64,000 nt of DNA from Asaia siamensis (GTDB lineage: Bacteria > Pseudomonadota > Alphaproteobacteria > Acetobacterales > Acetobacteraceae): NCBI RefSeq assembly GCF_014635085.1, contig NZ_BMCH01000003.1, positions 1 through 64,000 on the forward strand, read 5' to 3'. Position 1 is the first letter of the stretch. Each line of letters begins with the position of its first letter. Below are positions 1 to 8,109 of this stretch, one piece after another. The translations under genes and the position numbers were made by a program. The notes beneath the pieces were generated by a model, which was not told where the DNA came from, did no database searches, and worked only from the letters and a program-made list of their open reading frames with translations.

Positions 1-43
1 AACCTTACCCTAACTCACTGATATCACTCAGTTCCCAAGGCAG

Positions 44-80
44 TCACCGCGGCGTGTTCCGCTGCGGTGAACGGGCTTTT
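44..80 (+). terminator. Possible hairpin terminator of an upstream gene
   Basis: TCACCGC (44-50) and GCGGTGA (64-70) form a 7-bp stem, followed after six bases by TTTT at 77-80. The T-run is short and not directly abutting, so this is a weak terminator candidate. It would serve a plus-strand gene lying off the left edge. Confidence 0.3.
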
Positions 81-308
81 AGACCCCACACCCACACCCG
101 TCAATCACAAAATTTCAAAAAAATGAAAAAACCGCCCCTCATCCTTCTTTGCAAAGATGCGTCATAAATTGTGTATTGTGCGGCAGCGCGTCGCTCTCCT
201 TATAGATGGCCATGACAGCGCGATGCGTTATCCCGCCCTTCAAAGCTCTCAGCCTGCCAATGAAGCTGATCGCAATAATGGCTCCGGGTTTCCATCGATT
301 GCGAAAAA

Positions 309-337
309 TTAAGCTCTCCCAGCATCACGTTTATAAT
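309..337 (+). promoter_or_regulatory. Candidate sigma-70 promoter before the sphingolipid gene block
   Basis: A perfect TATAAT lies at 332-337. TTAAGC at 309-314 sits 17 bases upstream as a poor -35 (3 of 6 matches). A second possibility is TTGTGC (176-181) with TTATAG (200-205), 18 bases apart. Assignment is by inspection only. Confidence 0.3.
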
Positions 338-505
338 ACCTTGCCTTGTAACTTGCTGGGGAAAGCACAAAAAACAGCCTCAGGACGATACCGGATGCGT
401 GTTTCTCCAAGTGACGGCGACATCAGGCGATTGGCACAGATCGAGGCACAGGATTTGAGGATACTTTCGATGACCATGCAGCGTATCGGTAATTGACCCT
501 CAACC

Positions 506-1639
506 ATGATGAAGATTGCATTTCCCTATATCGCGCAGCCTCACCAGACGCTGCACTCCTTGCCCATCGCCATGGAAATCGCCTCGCGGCACGCCGATAC
601 AGAGGTGCACGTCGCCTGCACGACGGAAGCCCATCTGGATTATGCGAAGACACTCAGCGCGCTTTACCCCCAGGCGCGGGCACGCTTCGATCTCTTGAAA
701 ATGCCCGAGATGCTCAGACGTCGTATCGAGCAATCCGGGCCAGGTGTTCTGGGCAAGATGGCCAGCCTGTTTTTCAACCGTGAGTATTTTTCACGTTTCG
801 AGGCGATTGTGGTGCCGGAGCGTACCTCACTCTATCTGCGGCGGATGGGCATTCGCAAACCCCGGCTCATCTGGACGCGTCACGGTGCGGGAGATCGCGC
901 CATCGGTTTTGCGCGCGACGTCAAGGAATTCGATTTCGTGCTGCTCTCAGGCAAGAAGATCGAAGAGCGGCTTCTCTCGCAGGGCGCGATCAGCCCCGGG
1001 CGCTATTATCGCGGTTCTTATGCGAAATTCGATATCGTGAGAAAAATGGCGCGCGCGCGCCCTGCCCTCTTCGACAACGGCAAGCCAATCGTTCTCTACA
1101 ACCCGCATTTCTCGTCAAAGCTCTCTTCGTGGCCACTCATGGGCGAGCAGATCCTTCAGTATTTCGCCAATCAGGACAAATACAATCTGATATTTGCCCC
1201 CCATTATCGCCTGTTCGACAAACATCGGCAGGAAGGCGAGCAACTCGTCGCCCGGTTCGCCCACCATGATCATCTTCTGATCGATCCCGGTAGCCCGCGC
1301 AGTATCGACATGACCTACACCATGGCAGCAGATTTCTATCTGGGCGATGTGAGTTCGCAGGTTGCAGAGTTTCTTGTCCGCCCGAGACCTTGCGTCTTTC
1401 TCAATGCACACCACGTTCCGTGGCAGTCAGACAGGAATTACCACTTCTGGAATCTCGGCCAGGTGCTCGACAGCGCGGACGGGCTTTCCTTGGCTCTCGA
1501 TGCTGCGGTAACAAAGCATGACGATTTTCTTGAGGCGCAGCGCCAATATATACTAGAGACCTTCGAATTCACCGGTGACGGCCCGACTGCCCCCGGAGCG
1601 GCAGACGCCATTGTCGATTATCTACGTAGCGCAGCCTAA
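506..1639 (+). CDS. CDP-glycerol glycerophosphotransferase (TagB/TagF)-like protein
   Basis: A 377-residue cytoplasmic or peripheral protein with a GT-B-like fold. The pattern resembles the TagB/TagF teichoic-acid glycerophosphotransferase family. HGAGDR lies near residue 125, followed by a GSYAKFD segment (family: GYxKxD), then YNPHFSSKLSS and APHYRLF. A late DVSSQVAEFLVRPRPCVFLN segment matches the family's D-x-SS donor-site region. There are two adjacent ATGs (506 and 509). It sits about 80 bases upstream of an acyl-ACP ligase, ACP and serine palmitoyltransferase on the same strand. I infer a role in adding a polar headgroup to sphingolipid or another envelope lipid. The substrate is unknown, and a UDP-GlcNAc 2-epimerase-like fold protein is the alternative. 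Confidence 0.6.
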   Translation: MMKIAFPYIAQPHQTLHSLPIAMEIASRHADTEVHVACTTEAHLDYAKTLSALYPQARARFDLLKMPEMLRRRIEQSGPGVLGKMASLFFNREYFSRFEAIVVPERTSLYLRRMGIRKPRLIWTRHGAGDRAIGFARDVKEFDFVLLSGKKIEERLLSQGAISPGRYYRGSYAKFDIVRKMARARPALFDNGKPIVLYNPHFSSKLSSWPLMGEQILQYFANQDKYNLIFAPHYRLFDKHRQEGEQLVARFAHHDHLLIDPGSPRSIDMTYTMAADFYLGDVSSQVAEFLVRPRPCVFLNAHHVPWQSDRNYHFWNLGQVLDSADGLSLALDAAVTKHDDFLEAQRQYILETFEFTGDGPTAPGAADAIVDYLRSAA

Positions 1640-1720
1640 CCCATTACGCAGGGACGTGGCCGGGGTTTCTCCGGATTTCGCGGTCCATGACAGATTGAAA
1701 AGCAGAGCAGACCTATCAAC

Positions 1721-3454
1721 ATGACGCCTAACCAAACGCCCGTCCCCACTGCATCGAACCAGAAGCGCCGTCACGGTGACTTTCCGACGTTCAGCGCTGC
1801 CCTGGACTACGCGGCGCGGGGAACGGCGGGCTTCAATATCTATAATGGTCGAGGTCAGCTTCTCGAGGCGCTGCCCTATAAGCTTCTGCGCGAGCAGTCG
1901 CTTGAGACGGCCCGGCGTCTGCTCGGTGCGGGTCTCTCGGTCGGTGACCGTGTCGCCATCGTTGCCGAAAGCGACGGCGATTTCGCTCGCATCTTCTTTG
2001 GCTGTCAATATGCCGGGCTCGTACCCGCGCCATTGCCCCTGCCAATCGCGTTCGGTGGCCGGGAAGCCTATATTTCCACGCTGCGTGGCATGGTCTCGGC
2101 TTCGGGCGCCCGCGCTGTCGTCGTGCCGGAACTGATCGGATCATGGACAGCAGATATTGTTGCCGGACTTGATCTCGCTTTCGGCGGTTCGCCTGCCGAG
2201 TTGCTGGCCCTTGCCCCATCCGACCAGCCCCTCCCGTCGATTGGCGCTGAAGACCTCTCTTATCTTCAATTCTCATCAGGCAGCACGCGCTTTCCGATGG
2301 GGGTTGCCGTCACTCAATCGGCAGGCATGGCCAATGCTCGGGCAATCGCGCGTGACGGCCTCAAGGTCAGAGAGACCGGGGATCGTTGCGTCTCCTGGCT
2401 GCCGCTCTATCACGATATGGGGCTCGTCGGGTTCTTCCTGACGCCCATGACCTGTCAGCTGACGGTAGATCTTCTTCCGACGCGCGAATTCGCCCGACGC
2501 CCGCATGTGTGGCTCGATCTGATCAGCCGCAATCGCGGCACGATCGCCTATAGCCCCTCATTCGGATACGAACTCTGCGCGCGTCGCCCTGTTTCGGGCG
2601 ATCTCGACCTATCCTGCTGGCGCATCGCCGGAATCGGCGGTGACATGATCCGCCACCATATCCTCGAGACCTTTGCCGAGCGCTTTGCCGCCTATGGTTT
2701 TGATGGCCGCGCCTTTGTGGCGAGCTACGGAATGGCGGAAGCCACGCTCGCGATCAGCTTTGCTCCGCTTGATACAGGCATCGTCACCGATACAATCGAC
2801 CTGCGCAAGCTTGAGACCGACGGTGTTGCGATCGCCTCGAATGACCCCTCTCATGCGCTGCGCACCTTCGTCCTTTGCGGCGTCGCTCTTCCGGAGCATG
2901 ACGTGCAGGTGCGCAATGCCGATGGCGCCCTTATGCCGGAGCGCCATGTGGGCATGGTTTATGTTCGTGGCCCCAGCCTGATGCGCGGCTATTTCGGCCG
3001 CAGCTCCGAGACTGACGAGGTGCTGGACAGCAAGGGCTGGCTGAATACGGGCGATCTTGGTTACATGCTTGACGGTCAGGTGGTCATCACCGGGCGCGCC
3101 AAGGACCTTATCATCATCAACGGTCGCAATATCTGGCCGCAGGATCTCGAATGGTCTGCCGAGCATGAAATTGCTTCGCTGCGCTCACGTGACGTCGCCG
3201 TATTTGCCGTCGAAGGCAGCGAGGGTGAGCGCGTTGTGGCGCTGGTGCAGTGCCGCGCCACCAATGACGATGATCGCGCAAAACTGCGCGAGGAAACCAT
3301 GGGTCTGTTCCGCCGTCAGCATGGCATCGACGTTGATGTCATTCTGGTGCCGCCGCATACCTTGCCGCAGACATCGTCAGGCAAGCTGACACGCGCCCGG
3401 GCCAAGGCAATGCTTCTGGCAGGTCAGTTCGAAACCAGCCAGACCGCCGCCTGA
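1721..3454 (+). CDS. aasR: Fatty acyl-AMP ligase / acyl-ACP synthetase of sphingolipid synthesis
   Basis: A 577-residue member of the ANL adenylating superfamily. The phosphate-binding loop SSGSTRFPMG lies near residue 187 and YHDMGLVG is typical of fatty acyl-AMP ligases. SYGMAEATL lies near residue 335. The C-terminal hinge has TGDLGY then GRAKDLIIINGRNIWPQDLE, and SSGKLTR carries the catalytic Lys region. The expected reaction is ATP-dependent loading of a fatty acid onto the dedicated ACP encoded just downstream, feeding serine palmitoyltransferase. The Caulobacter equivalent is called AasR; the symbol is used by analogy of context. Length fits the family. Confidence 0.8.
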   Translation: MTPNQTPVPTASNQKRRHGDFPTFSAALDYAARGTAGFNIYNGRGQLLEALPYKLLREQSLETARRLLGAGLSVGDRVAIVAESDGDFARIFFGCQYAGLVPAPLPLPIAFGGREAYISTLRGMVSASGARAVVVPELIGSWTADIVAGLDLAFGGSPAELLALAPSDQPLPSIGAEDLSYLQFSSGSTRFPMGVAVTQSAGMANARAIARDGLKVRETGDRCVSWLPLYHDMGLVGFFLTPMTCQLTVDLLPTREFARRPHVWLDLISRNRGTIAYSPSFGYELCARRPVSGDLDLSCWRIAGIGGDMIRHHILETFAERFAAYGFDGRAFVASYGMAEATLAISFAPLDTGIVTDTIDLRKLETDGVAIASNDPSHALRTFVLCGVALPEHDVQVRNADGALMPERHVGMVYVRGPSLMRGYFGRSSETDEVLDSKGWLNTGDLGYMLDGQVVITGRAKDLIIINGRNIWPQDLEWSAEHEIASLRSRDVAVFAVEGSEGERVVALVQCRATNDDDRAKLREETMGLFRRQHGIDVDVILVPPHTLPQTSSGKLTRARAKAMLLAGQFETSQTAA

Positions 3455-3583
3455 TGCTCGCGGGAGGGACGGCCGTGACGAACTGCTTCCTTCCCTGGTT
3501 TCCCGACAGACCCGCATGAGAAGCAGCCGAAGGGTCGCCCTCTGGCCATAAGGCCCACGCTGTCGCATAAGACCCACCATCAC

Positions 3584-3600
3584 GGGGCGCCCGGCGCCCC
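3584..3600 (+). promoter_or_regulatory. Very GC-rich perfect hairpin before the dedicated ACP gene
   Basis: GGGGCGCC and GGCGCCCC flank a single C, giving a 17-base near-palindrome. It lies 13 bases upstream of the ribosome binding site (GGAG at 3614-3617) of the ACP gene, in the 171-base gap after the ligase gene. No T-run follows, so it is not a simple terminator. It could be an mRNA processing or stability element that separates ligase and ACP expression. Confidence 0.35.
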
Positions 3601-3625
3601 AATGCCTCTACTCGGAGACCTTGAA

Positions 3626-3883
3626 ATGGCCGATACGGTCGCCTCCATCGCCTCGATGATCATCGACAAATTGCTTGCTAATCCGAAAGTCCCCCGCGAC
3701 ATCACCGGTGAAAGTAAGATTGTGGAAGATCTCGCCTTCGACTCACTCGCCGTCATGAATTTCGTGATGGAGATCGAAGACGAACTCGATGTCTCCGTAC
3801 CTCTCGACAAGCTGGCCGACATCCGCACGATCAACGATCTTGCAGCCTGTCTCGCGTCTCTCAAAGCCGGTACCGCCTCGTGA
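3626..3883 (+). CDS. acpR: Dedicated acyl carrier protein for sphingolipid synthesis
   Basis: An 85-residue acidic four-helix carrier protein. Ser40 in the DSLAVMNF motif is the phosphopantetheine attachment site. I chose ATG 3626 because GGAG at 3614-3617 is 8 bases upstream; an in-frame ATG at 3602 would add eight residues with no good binding site. It differs from the housekeeping AcpP at 18229-18468, which has [10 protein letters not shown]. Its stop overlaps the GTG start of the serine palmitoyltransferase gene (GTGA), implying translational coupling. Its likely job is to present an acyl chain to Spt after loading by the upstream ligase, as AcpR does in Caulobacter. Confidence 0.82.
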   Translation: MADTVASIASMIIDKLLANPKVPRDITGESKIVEDLAFDSLAVMNFVMEIEDELDVSVPLDKLADIRTINDLAACLASLKAGTAS

Positions 3884-5073
3884 CCGATATCTTCGCCAAA
3901 TATGCGGGCCTCAAGACGGCAGCAGCCGGACTGACGGCGCATTCGCCCCGCAATCCGTTCGGGGTGGTGATCGATCATCCGGTTTCGGCCACGGTCGGTC
4001 TGATCGAGGGACGTGAAACCCTTCTTTTCGGCACGAACAATTATCTCGGCCTCAGCCAGTCGACAGCTGCCGCCGAGGCAGCCATCGGGACCGTGCGCCG
4101 CGAAGGTGTTGGCACAACGGGCTCGCGCATCGCCAACGGCACCTACGCGCTTCATCGCAAGCTCGAAACCCGTCTGGCTGAAGTCCTCCGCCGCCGTCAC
4201 TGCATGATCTTCTCGACGGGGTATCAGGCCAATCTCGGGGCAATTTCCGCCCTGGCCGGCAAGGATGACGTGCTGCTGCTCGATGCAGACAGCCATGCCA
4301 GCATCTATGACGCAAGCCGTCTGGGCTATGCTCAGGTCATCCGCTTCCGCCATAACGACCCGGCCGATCTCGATCGTCGCCTGTCCCGGCTGAAGGATCA
4401 TCAGGGTGCCAAGCTGATCGTCGTTGAAGGCATCTATTCAATGACCGGCAACGTCGCACCGATGCGCGAATTTGCCGAGGTCAAGAAGAAGCATGGCGCT
4501 TATCTCCTCGCCGATGAGGCGCATTCCTTTGGCGTTCTGGGCGAGAACGGCCGCGGTCTGGCCGAGCGCGACGGCTGTGAGGACGATGTCGATTTCGTCG
4601 TTGGCACATTCTCCAAAAGCCTCGGTACGGTTGGTGGATATTGCGCCTCCAACCTTGATGGGCTCGAACTGATCCGCCTCTGCTCACGCCCGTATATGTT
4701 CACCGCATCGCTGCCACCGGAAATCATTGCCGCGACGCTGGCTGCACTTGATGAGATGATCGCACGTCCCGAGCTTCGCACGCAGCTCTACGCCAATGCA
4801 AAGCAGCTCAACCATGGCCTGCATGCGCTGGGTCTGAAGACGAGTGCGCATGTCAGCCCGGTTGTGGCCGTCACGCTCGACAATGTCGAGCAGGCTCTTG
4901 CTTTCTGGAATCGCCTGCTGGAACTCGGCGTTTACGTCAATCTGTCGCTCCCGCCTGCAACACCTGACGAACACCCGCTGCTGCGCTGCTCTGTCATGGC
5001 AGTGCACACGCCGGAAGAAATCGACCGTGCTCTGGGCATTTTCGCCCAGGTGAAGAAGGACGTTCTGGGGTAA
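3880..5073 (+). CDS. spt: Serine palmitoyltransferase (alpha-oxoamine synthase family)
   Basis: A 397-residue PLP enzyme condensing L-serine with a palmitoyl thioester to 3-ketosphinganine, the first step of sphingolipid synthesis. Visible family motifs are GTNNYLGL, GTTGSRIANGT, DADSHASIYD, DEAHSFGVLG (Asp212 and His215) and TFSKSLGTVGG, with Lys246 as the PLP Schiff-base lysine. The start is GTG, overlapping the ACP stop. KBL and BioF are close relatives. The immediate ACP and acyl-ligase neighbours, with a lipid kinase nearby, favour Spt over 8-amino-7-oxononanoate synthase, and no biotin gene lies within 20 kb. A strong terminator follows. Confidence 0.87.
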   Translation: MTDIFAKYAGLKTAAAGLTAHSPRNPFGVVIDHPVSATVGLIEGRETLLFGTNNYLGLSQSTAAAEAAIGTVRREGVGTTGSRIANGTYALHRKLETRLAEVLRRRHCMIFSTGYQANLGAISALAGKDDVLLLDADSHASIYDASRLGYAQVIRFRHNDPADLDRRLSRLKDHQGAKLIVVEGIYSMTGNVAPMREFAEVKKKHGAYLLADEAHSFGVLGENGRGLAERDGCEDDVDFVVGTFSKSLGTVGGYCASNLDGLELIRLCSRPYMFTASLPPEIIAATLAALDEMIARPELRTQLYANAKQLNHGLHALGLKTSAHVSPVVAVTLDNVEQALAFWNRLLELGVYVNLSLPPATPDEHPLLRCSVMAVHTPEEIDRALGIFAQVKKDVLG

Positions 5074-5094
5074 TCAGCCGGTCAGCGACCACAG

Positions 5095-5131
5095 AAAAGG
5101 CGAGAGGTTCTCCGAACCCTCGCCTTTTTTT
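5095..5131 (+). terminator. Rho-independent terminator after spt
   Basis: AAAAGGCGAG...GGTTC pairs with GAACC..CTCGCCTTTTTTT, giving a GC-rich stem with one mismatch region and a seven-T tail. It lies between convergent genes. The A-run on the left arm means it may also work for the minus-strand gene ending at 5143. Confidence 0.85.
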
Positions 5132-5142
5132 ATGCCTGTTTC

Positions 5143-6087
5143 TTAGCCCTGCATCCCGCTGAGAAAGATCCTGCGGGCTCGCCAGAGCAGTCTCGGCAGG
5201 CAGATCAATGGATGTCGCGCCTCAAAGGGAGAGAGCTTCAACACGAAGCCACTATGGCGTTCGATTTTCCAGGCAAGATAGGCAGCCCCATTCTTGAAGG
5301 TGAAGGCTGCCTTGATAAGCCGGGCAACGTTGCGCCACCGCCCCTTGCGAGCCATGCGTTCCCATCGACGCTCTGCCCGCAGGCGCTGGGCTGTCGACAG
5401 CCTCGGGGCCACACAGCCGCCCGTCTCATCAAAAGCAAGGCCTGCACTTTGCCATGCCGGGCGGGTAAGCGCGGCGTAACGCGCGTCTTGACCCTGCATG
5501 ATTACAGAACCTCGTGCCGATTGCTCGACACGCAATTCGGCGCGATAGGTACGCCTGAAAAGTGCCTCCCACCATTTTTCGGGGGGATGCGCTCCCTCTT
5601 CCAGACGTGCCGCCCAGCCAGCCGCTGTCGTCACGCAAGAGCGGATGATCGAGAGAAGGGTATCCGCAGCTTCAGGGTTTCTCACCCAGACGAGGCGCAC
5701 CGGCTGGCAGAACCGTGCCCACAGCGTTGTGTCGGCCGAGCGCGGAGACGCCCCGGCACGAAGCTGCTGCATAGTCAGTACGGCAATTTTTGCCCGTAGA
5801 ACCTGCCCGTCGATTTCATGCTCGGCATAAAAGACATTGGGGGGCAACAGATGATTGGCCAGCATCGCTGCGGGCGACGCCGGCCAGTCGGACAGACGCT
5901 CGAGCACGATATAAAAATCGAAAAGCCCTTCGGGGTCGAATTGTCTCAGACCGGAGCCGTAGAAAAGCACACCAAGTGGTCGGGCAATGCCAAGAATCTG
6001 CGTGACCAGCGTATGCAAACGCGGGTCGACCGGTGTCGTCAGTTCACCGATCAGGATCTGATCAAGCGCAGAGTCGGCCTCAGTCAT
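5143..6087 (-). CDS. Tam41/Mmp37-like CTP-dependent lipid cytidylyltransferase
   Basis: A 314-residue protein resembling mitochondrial phosphatidate cytidylyltransferase Tam41. FYGSGLRQF (GSG at residues 44-46) is the nucleotidyltransferase loop, with Asp57 in GLFDFYIVL as a likely metal ligand. An NVFYAEHEIDGQVLRAKI segment corresponds to the family's 'NVYFNP..NG..IKYGV' region. The C-terminal part has RLIKAAFTFKNGAAYLAWK then IERHSG, a strong Tam41 signature. I chose ATG 6087 because it overlaps the upstream kinase stop (ATGACTGA); the longer frame to 6156 would overlap it by 77 bases. Tam41 makes CDP-diacylglycerol from phosphatidate. Beside a DAGK-like kinase in a sphingolipid locus, ceramide-1-phosphate is a plausible substrate (inference). 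Confidence 0.72.
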   Translation of the reverse strand: MTEADSALDQILIGELTTPVDPRLHTLVTQILGIARPLGVLFYGSGLRQFDPEGLFDFYIVLERLSDWPASPAAMLANHLLPPNVFYAEHEIDGQVLRAKIAVLTMQQLRAGASPRSADTTLWARFCQPVRLVWVRNPEAADTLLSIIRSCVTTAAGWAARLEEGAHPPEKWWEALFRRTYRAELRVEQSARGSVIMQGQDARYAALTRPAWQSAGLAFDETGGCVAPRLSTAQRLRAERRWERMARKGRWRNVARLIKAAFTFKNGAAYLAWKIERHSGFVLKLSPFEARHPLICLPRLLWRARRIFLSGMQG

Positions 6088-7039
6088 GCACAAAACCGAA
6101 TTCCGGCCCTTCGGAAAGCACAATGCGATGGCTGGCGCCCGGCGAGAAGCGTTCACCGTCCAGCACGAAATCGCCTTGGCAGGTCAGGACGAGCTCACTC
6201 GCCTTGCCGCTCGTATAATCGGGACTCTCACGCAGCCAGGCCGGCGCACGACCACGGAGCAGCGCCCAGGTCGCCTGCAGCAGCTTTCTGGGATGATCGG
6301 CAACGCGCAGGAAATGCAGGTCGCCGGTTCTCACCTTGCCGGTGTTCCAGAATGGCCAGATACCGAGATTGAGCTTCTGCAATGCGGTGGAGAGAAAAAG
6401 AAAACTCAGTCCATCGACCAGCGGCGTGCCATCCACCTCAAGGGTAAGGCGATCTCCCGCCAGCCAGGTCTCGCGCTGTCGTCGCCAGAGCAGGCTGCCA
6501 AAAGCACCAACCAGAGTCGCAGCTACCGCCAGATTATGCGGCGCGTAGCGCAGCACATGCGGCGAATGGGCTATGGCAATGGCGCGTGCGTAACCCGAAC
6601 TGCCCTGAAACATGCCAAGACGCGTCTCATGCTCACCCTCAGGCCAGGAAATCTTGAGAGGACGGCGGGTCTTGCGCGGCAGAACCGCACTGTTTCGATA
6701 CAGAAGCTTGAGCGCCTCGATACCGCGTGTGGAAAAACCGATATCCTGGGCAATCAGATTGGTATTGCCTGAAGGAAAGATCGCGATATCGGGCAGCGCA
6801 TCCTCGGGATAGATACGCGCAATGGCGGTCATGACATCGCTGACCGTACCATCGCCGCCGTTGATGGCGACCAGCGGGACATTGCGCCGGGCGAGTTCCG
6901 TCACCATCTCCTGCATCTCGTCATGAGAAGAAGGCACGAGAAACCCGTCACCAAGAAGGTCACTCGCCTGGCGCGCGAATTTTCTGCCATCCCGACGGTT
7001 CTTACGACTACGCGGGTTATGGATCAGGGCTAGGCGCAC
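6080..7039 (-). CDS. Diacylglycerol-kinase-family lipid kinase, probable ceramide kinase
   Basis: A 319-residue soluble or peripheral kinase. The DAGK catalytic domain has GGDGT at residues 61-65 (ATP binding) and FPSGNTN at 88-94. The N-terminal IHNPRSRKNRR is the usual start of the fold. The family transfers the ATP gamma-phosphate to a lipid hydroxyl. Caulobacter CpgB, a ceramide kinase, belongs to this superfamily and also lies in the sphingolipid locus. The gene overlaps the start of the Tam41-like gene by 8 bases, so the two are likely made together. It is divergent from the operon starting at 7207. Diacylglycerol or a long-chain base remain alternative substrates. Confidence 0.75.
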   Translation of the reverse strand: MRLALIHNPRSRKNRRDGRKFARQASDLLGDGFLVPSSHDEMQEMVTELARRNVPLVAINGGDGTVSDVMTAIARIYPEDALPDIAIFPSGNTNLIAQDIGFSTRGIEALKLLYRNSAVLPRKTRRPLKISWPEGEHETRLGMFQGSSGYARAIAIAHSPHVLRYAPHNLAVAATLVGAFGSLLWRRQRETWLAGDRLTLEVDGTPLVDGLSFLFLSTALQKLNLGIWPFWNTGKVRTGDLHFLRVADHPRKLLQATWALLRGRAPAWLRESPDYTSGKASELVLTCQGDFVLDGERFSPGASHRIVLSEGPEFGFVHD

Positions 7040-7206
7040 GGCAGTATCATTTATGTTACGGTAATCCCTTCAGCCCGACGGAACATCGGGGGTCCGCCTT
7101 GCGCGGCGCCATAGCATGACTTAGGCAGCGGGACCAGAAACCGATTGGTCATTTTTAACTTTTGCCGTTACCGGCCTTTGACCTGTCGCTAGGAAGAGAA
7201 AGGTTG

Positions 7207-8109
7207 ATGACCCTGACCGAAACCCCCTCTGTGGTTCTGGCGCATCTTTCCGACGTGCATCTTCCACCCCCTGCTTCCCTGCCCTCGTGGCGCCATTTCA
7301 CCAATAAGCGGGCCCTCAGCGTCGCCTCATGGAAGCGCCATCGCGTCCATCATCACCTGCCCGCGCTTTCGGATGCTGTCCGCGATGACATGCATGCCGC
7401 CCGGCCCGATCTGATCCTCAATACCGGCGACCTGACGAATTTCGGCCTGCGGGAAGAATTTTCGAATGCTGCCTCCTGGCTTGGGACCATGGCGGCCCCC
7501 TGCCTCGTGGTGCCGGGCAATCATGACGCCATGGTACGCGAACCATGGCACGACACCGCAGCCAAATGGGCGGACTGGACGGAAAAGACGGCCGAGGGCG
7601 CCTTTCCCTATCAGCGCGAAGAAGGCGATCTCGCCATTATCGGCGTAAACAGCGCCATACCGACCCCGCCCTTCATGGCCTGCGGGCGTGTCGGCGCAGC
7701 GCAACGCGCGCGTCTGGCCGAAATTCTGGATACGACACGAGACAAATGCCGCGTGGTCATGATCCATCATCCCCCACGCGCCGGACTTGTTCCTTGGCGA
7801 AAATCCCTGCTCGATCTCAAGGCAGTCGCTGCCATTATCGCGCAGCACGGTGCCGCCTTGGTGCTGCATGGCCATTCGCATGACGCCACACTCTCGACGA
7901 TTCCAGGCACATCCATTCCGCTTATCGGCGTGCCATCGGCCTCTTTGCAATCATCCAGACCTTGGCGCCATAGTGGCTGGAACCGGATAGCGATTGCCCG
8001 CCAGAGTGCCGGATGGGAGATCGACCTGACGACACGCCAATTCACTCAGGCAGAGGGGTGGCGCTGCAGCCGTCATCGCAACTGGCTCATTCGGGATGGA
8101 CAAGGCTGA
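7207..8109 (+). CDS. Calcineurin-like metallophosphoesterase
   Basis: A 300-residue protein with the complete metallophosphoesterase motif set: HLSDVHL near residue 12, NTGDLTNFG near 76, VPGNHDAM near 104, MIHHPP near 185 and LHGHSHDA near 220. The family uses a dinuclear metal centre to hydrolyse phosphomono- or diesters; the substrate is not predictable here. ATG 7207 is preferred over a TTG at 7162, with AGGA at 7191 upstream. Its stop shares one base with the lptF start, so it heads the six-gene operon running to 13039. A lipid-phosphate or nucleotide-lipid substrate such as a CDP-lipid is possible by context only. Confidence 0.8.
   Translation: MTLTETPSVVLAHLSDVHLPPPASLPSWRHFTNKRALSVASWKRHRVHHHLPALSDAVRDDMHAARPDLILNTGDLTNFGLREEFSNAASWLGTMAAPCLVVPGNHDAMVREPWHDTAAKWADWTEKTAEGAFPYQREEGDLAIIGVNSAIPTPPFMACGRVGAAQRARLAEILDTTRDKCRVVMIHHPPRAGLVPWRKSLLDLKAVAAIIAQHGAALVLHGHSHDATLSTIPGTSIPLIGVPSASLQSSRPWRHSGWNRIAIARQSAGWEIDLTTRQFTQAEGWRCSRHRNWLIRDGQG

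Larger units (their letters stand above)
1..505. other. Gene-free left end
   Basis: I see no convincing gene here. The first 200 bases are comparatively AT-rich. A 96-codon open frame at 206-496 has no recognisable protein features and no clear ribosome binding site, so I do not call it. The stretch holds a hairpin near position 60 and a candidate promoter near 309-337, both listed separately. It is most likely the 3' flank of a gene off the left edge plus the leader of the gene starting at 506. Confidence 0.5.

Noticed and set aside
206-496. 96-codon open frame at the left end
   Set aside because: No domain, no clear ribosome binding site and no recognisable composition; it overlaps the candidate promoter of the next gene.
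3880-5073. BioF (8-amino-7-oxononanoate synthase) as identity of the PLP enzyme
   Set aside because: Close relative by motif, but a dedicated ACP, acyl-ACP ligase and lipid kinase adjoin, whereas bioB is 24 kb away with no other bio gene; Spt fits better.
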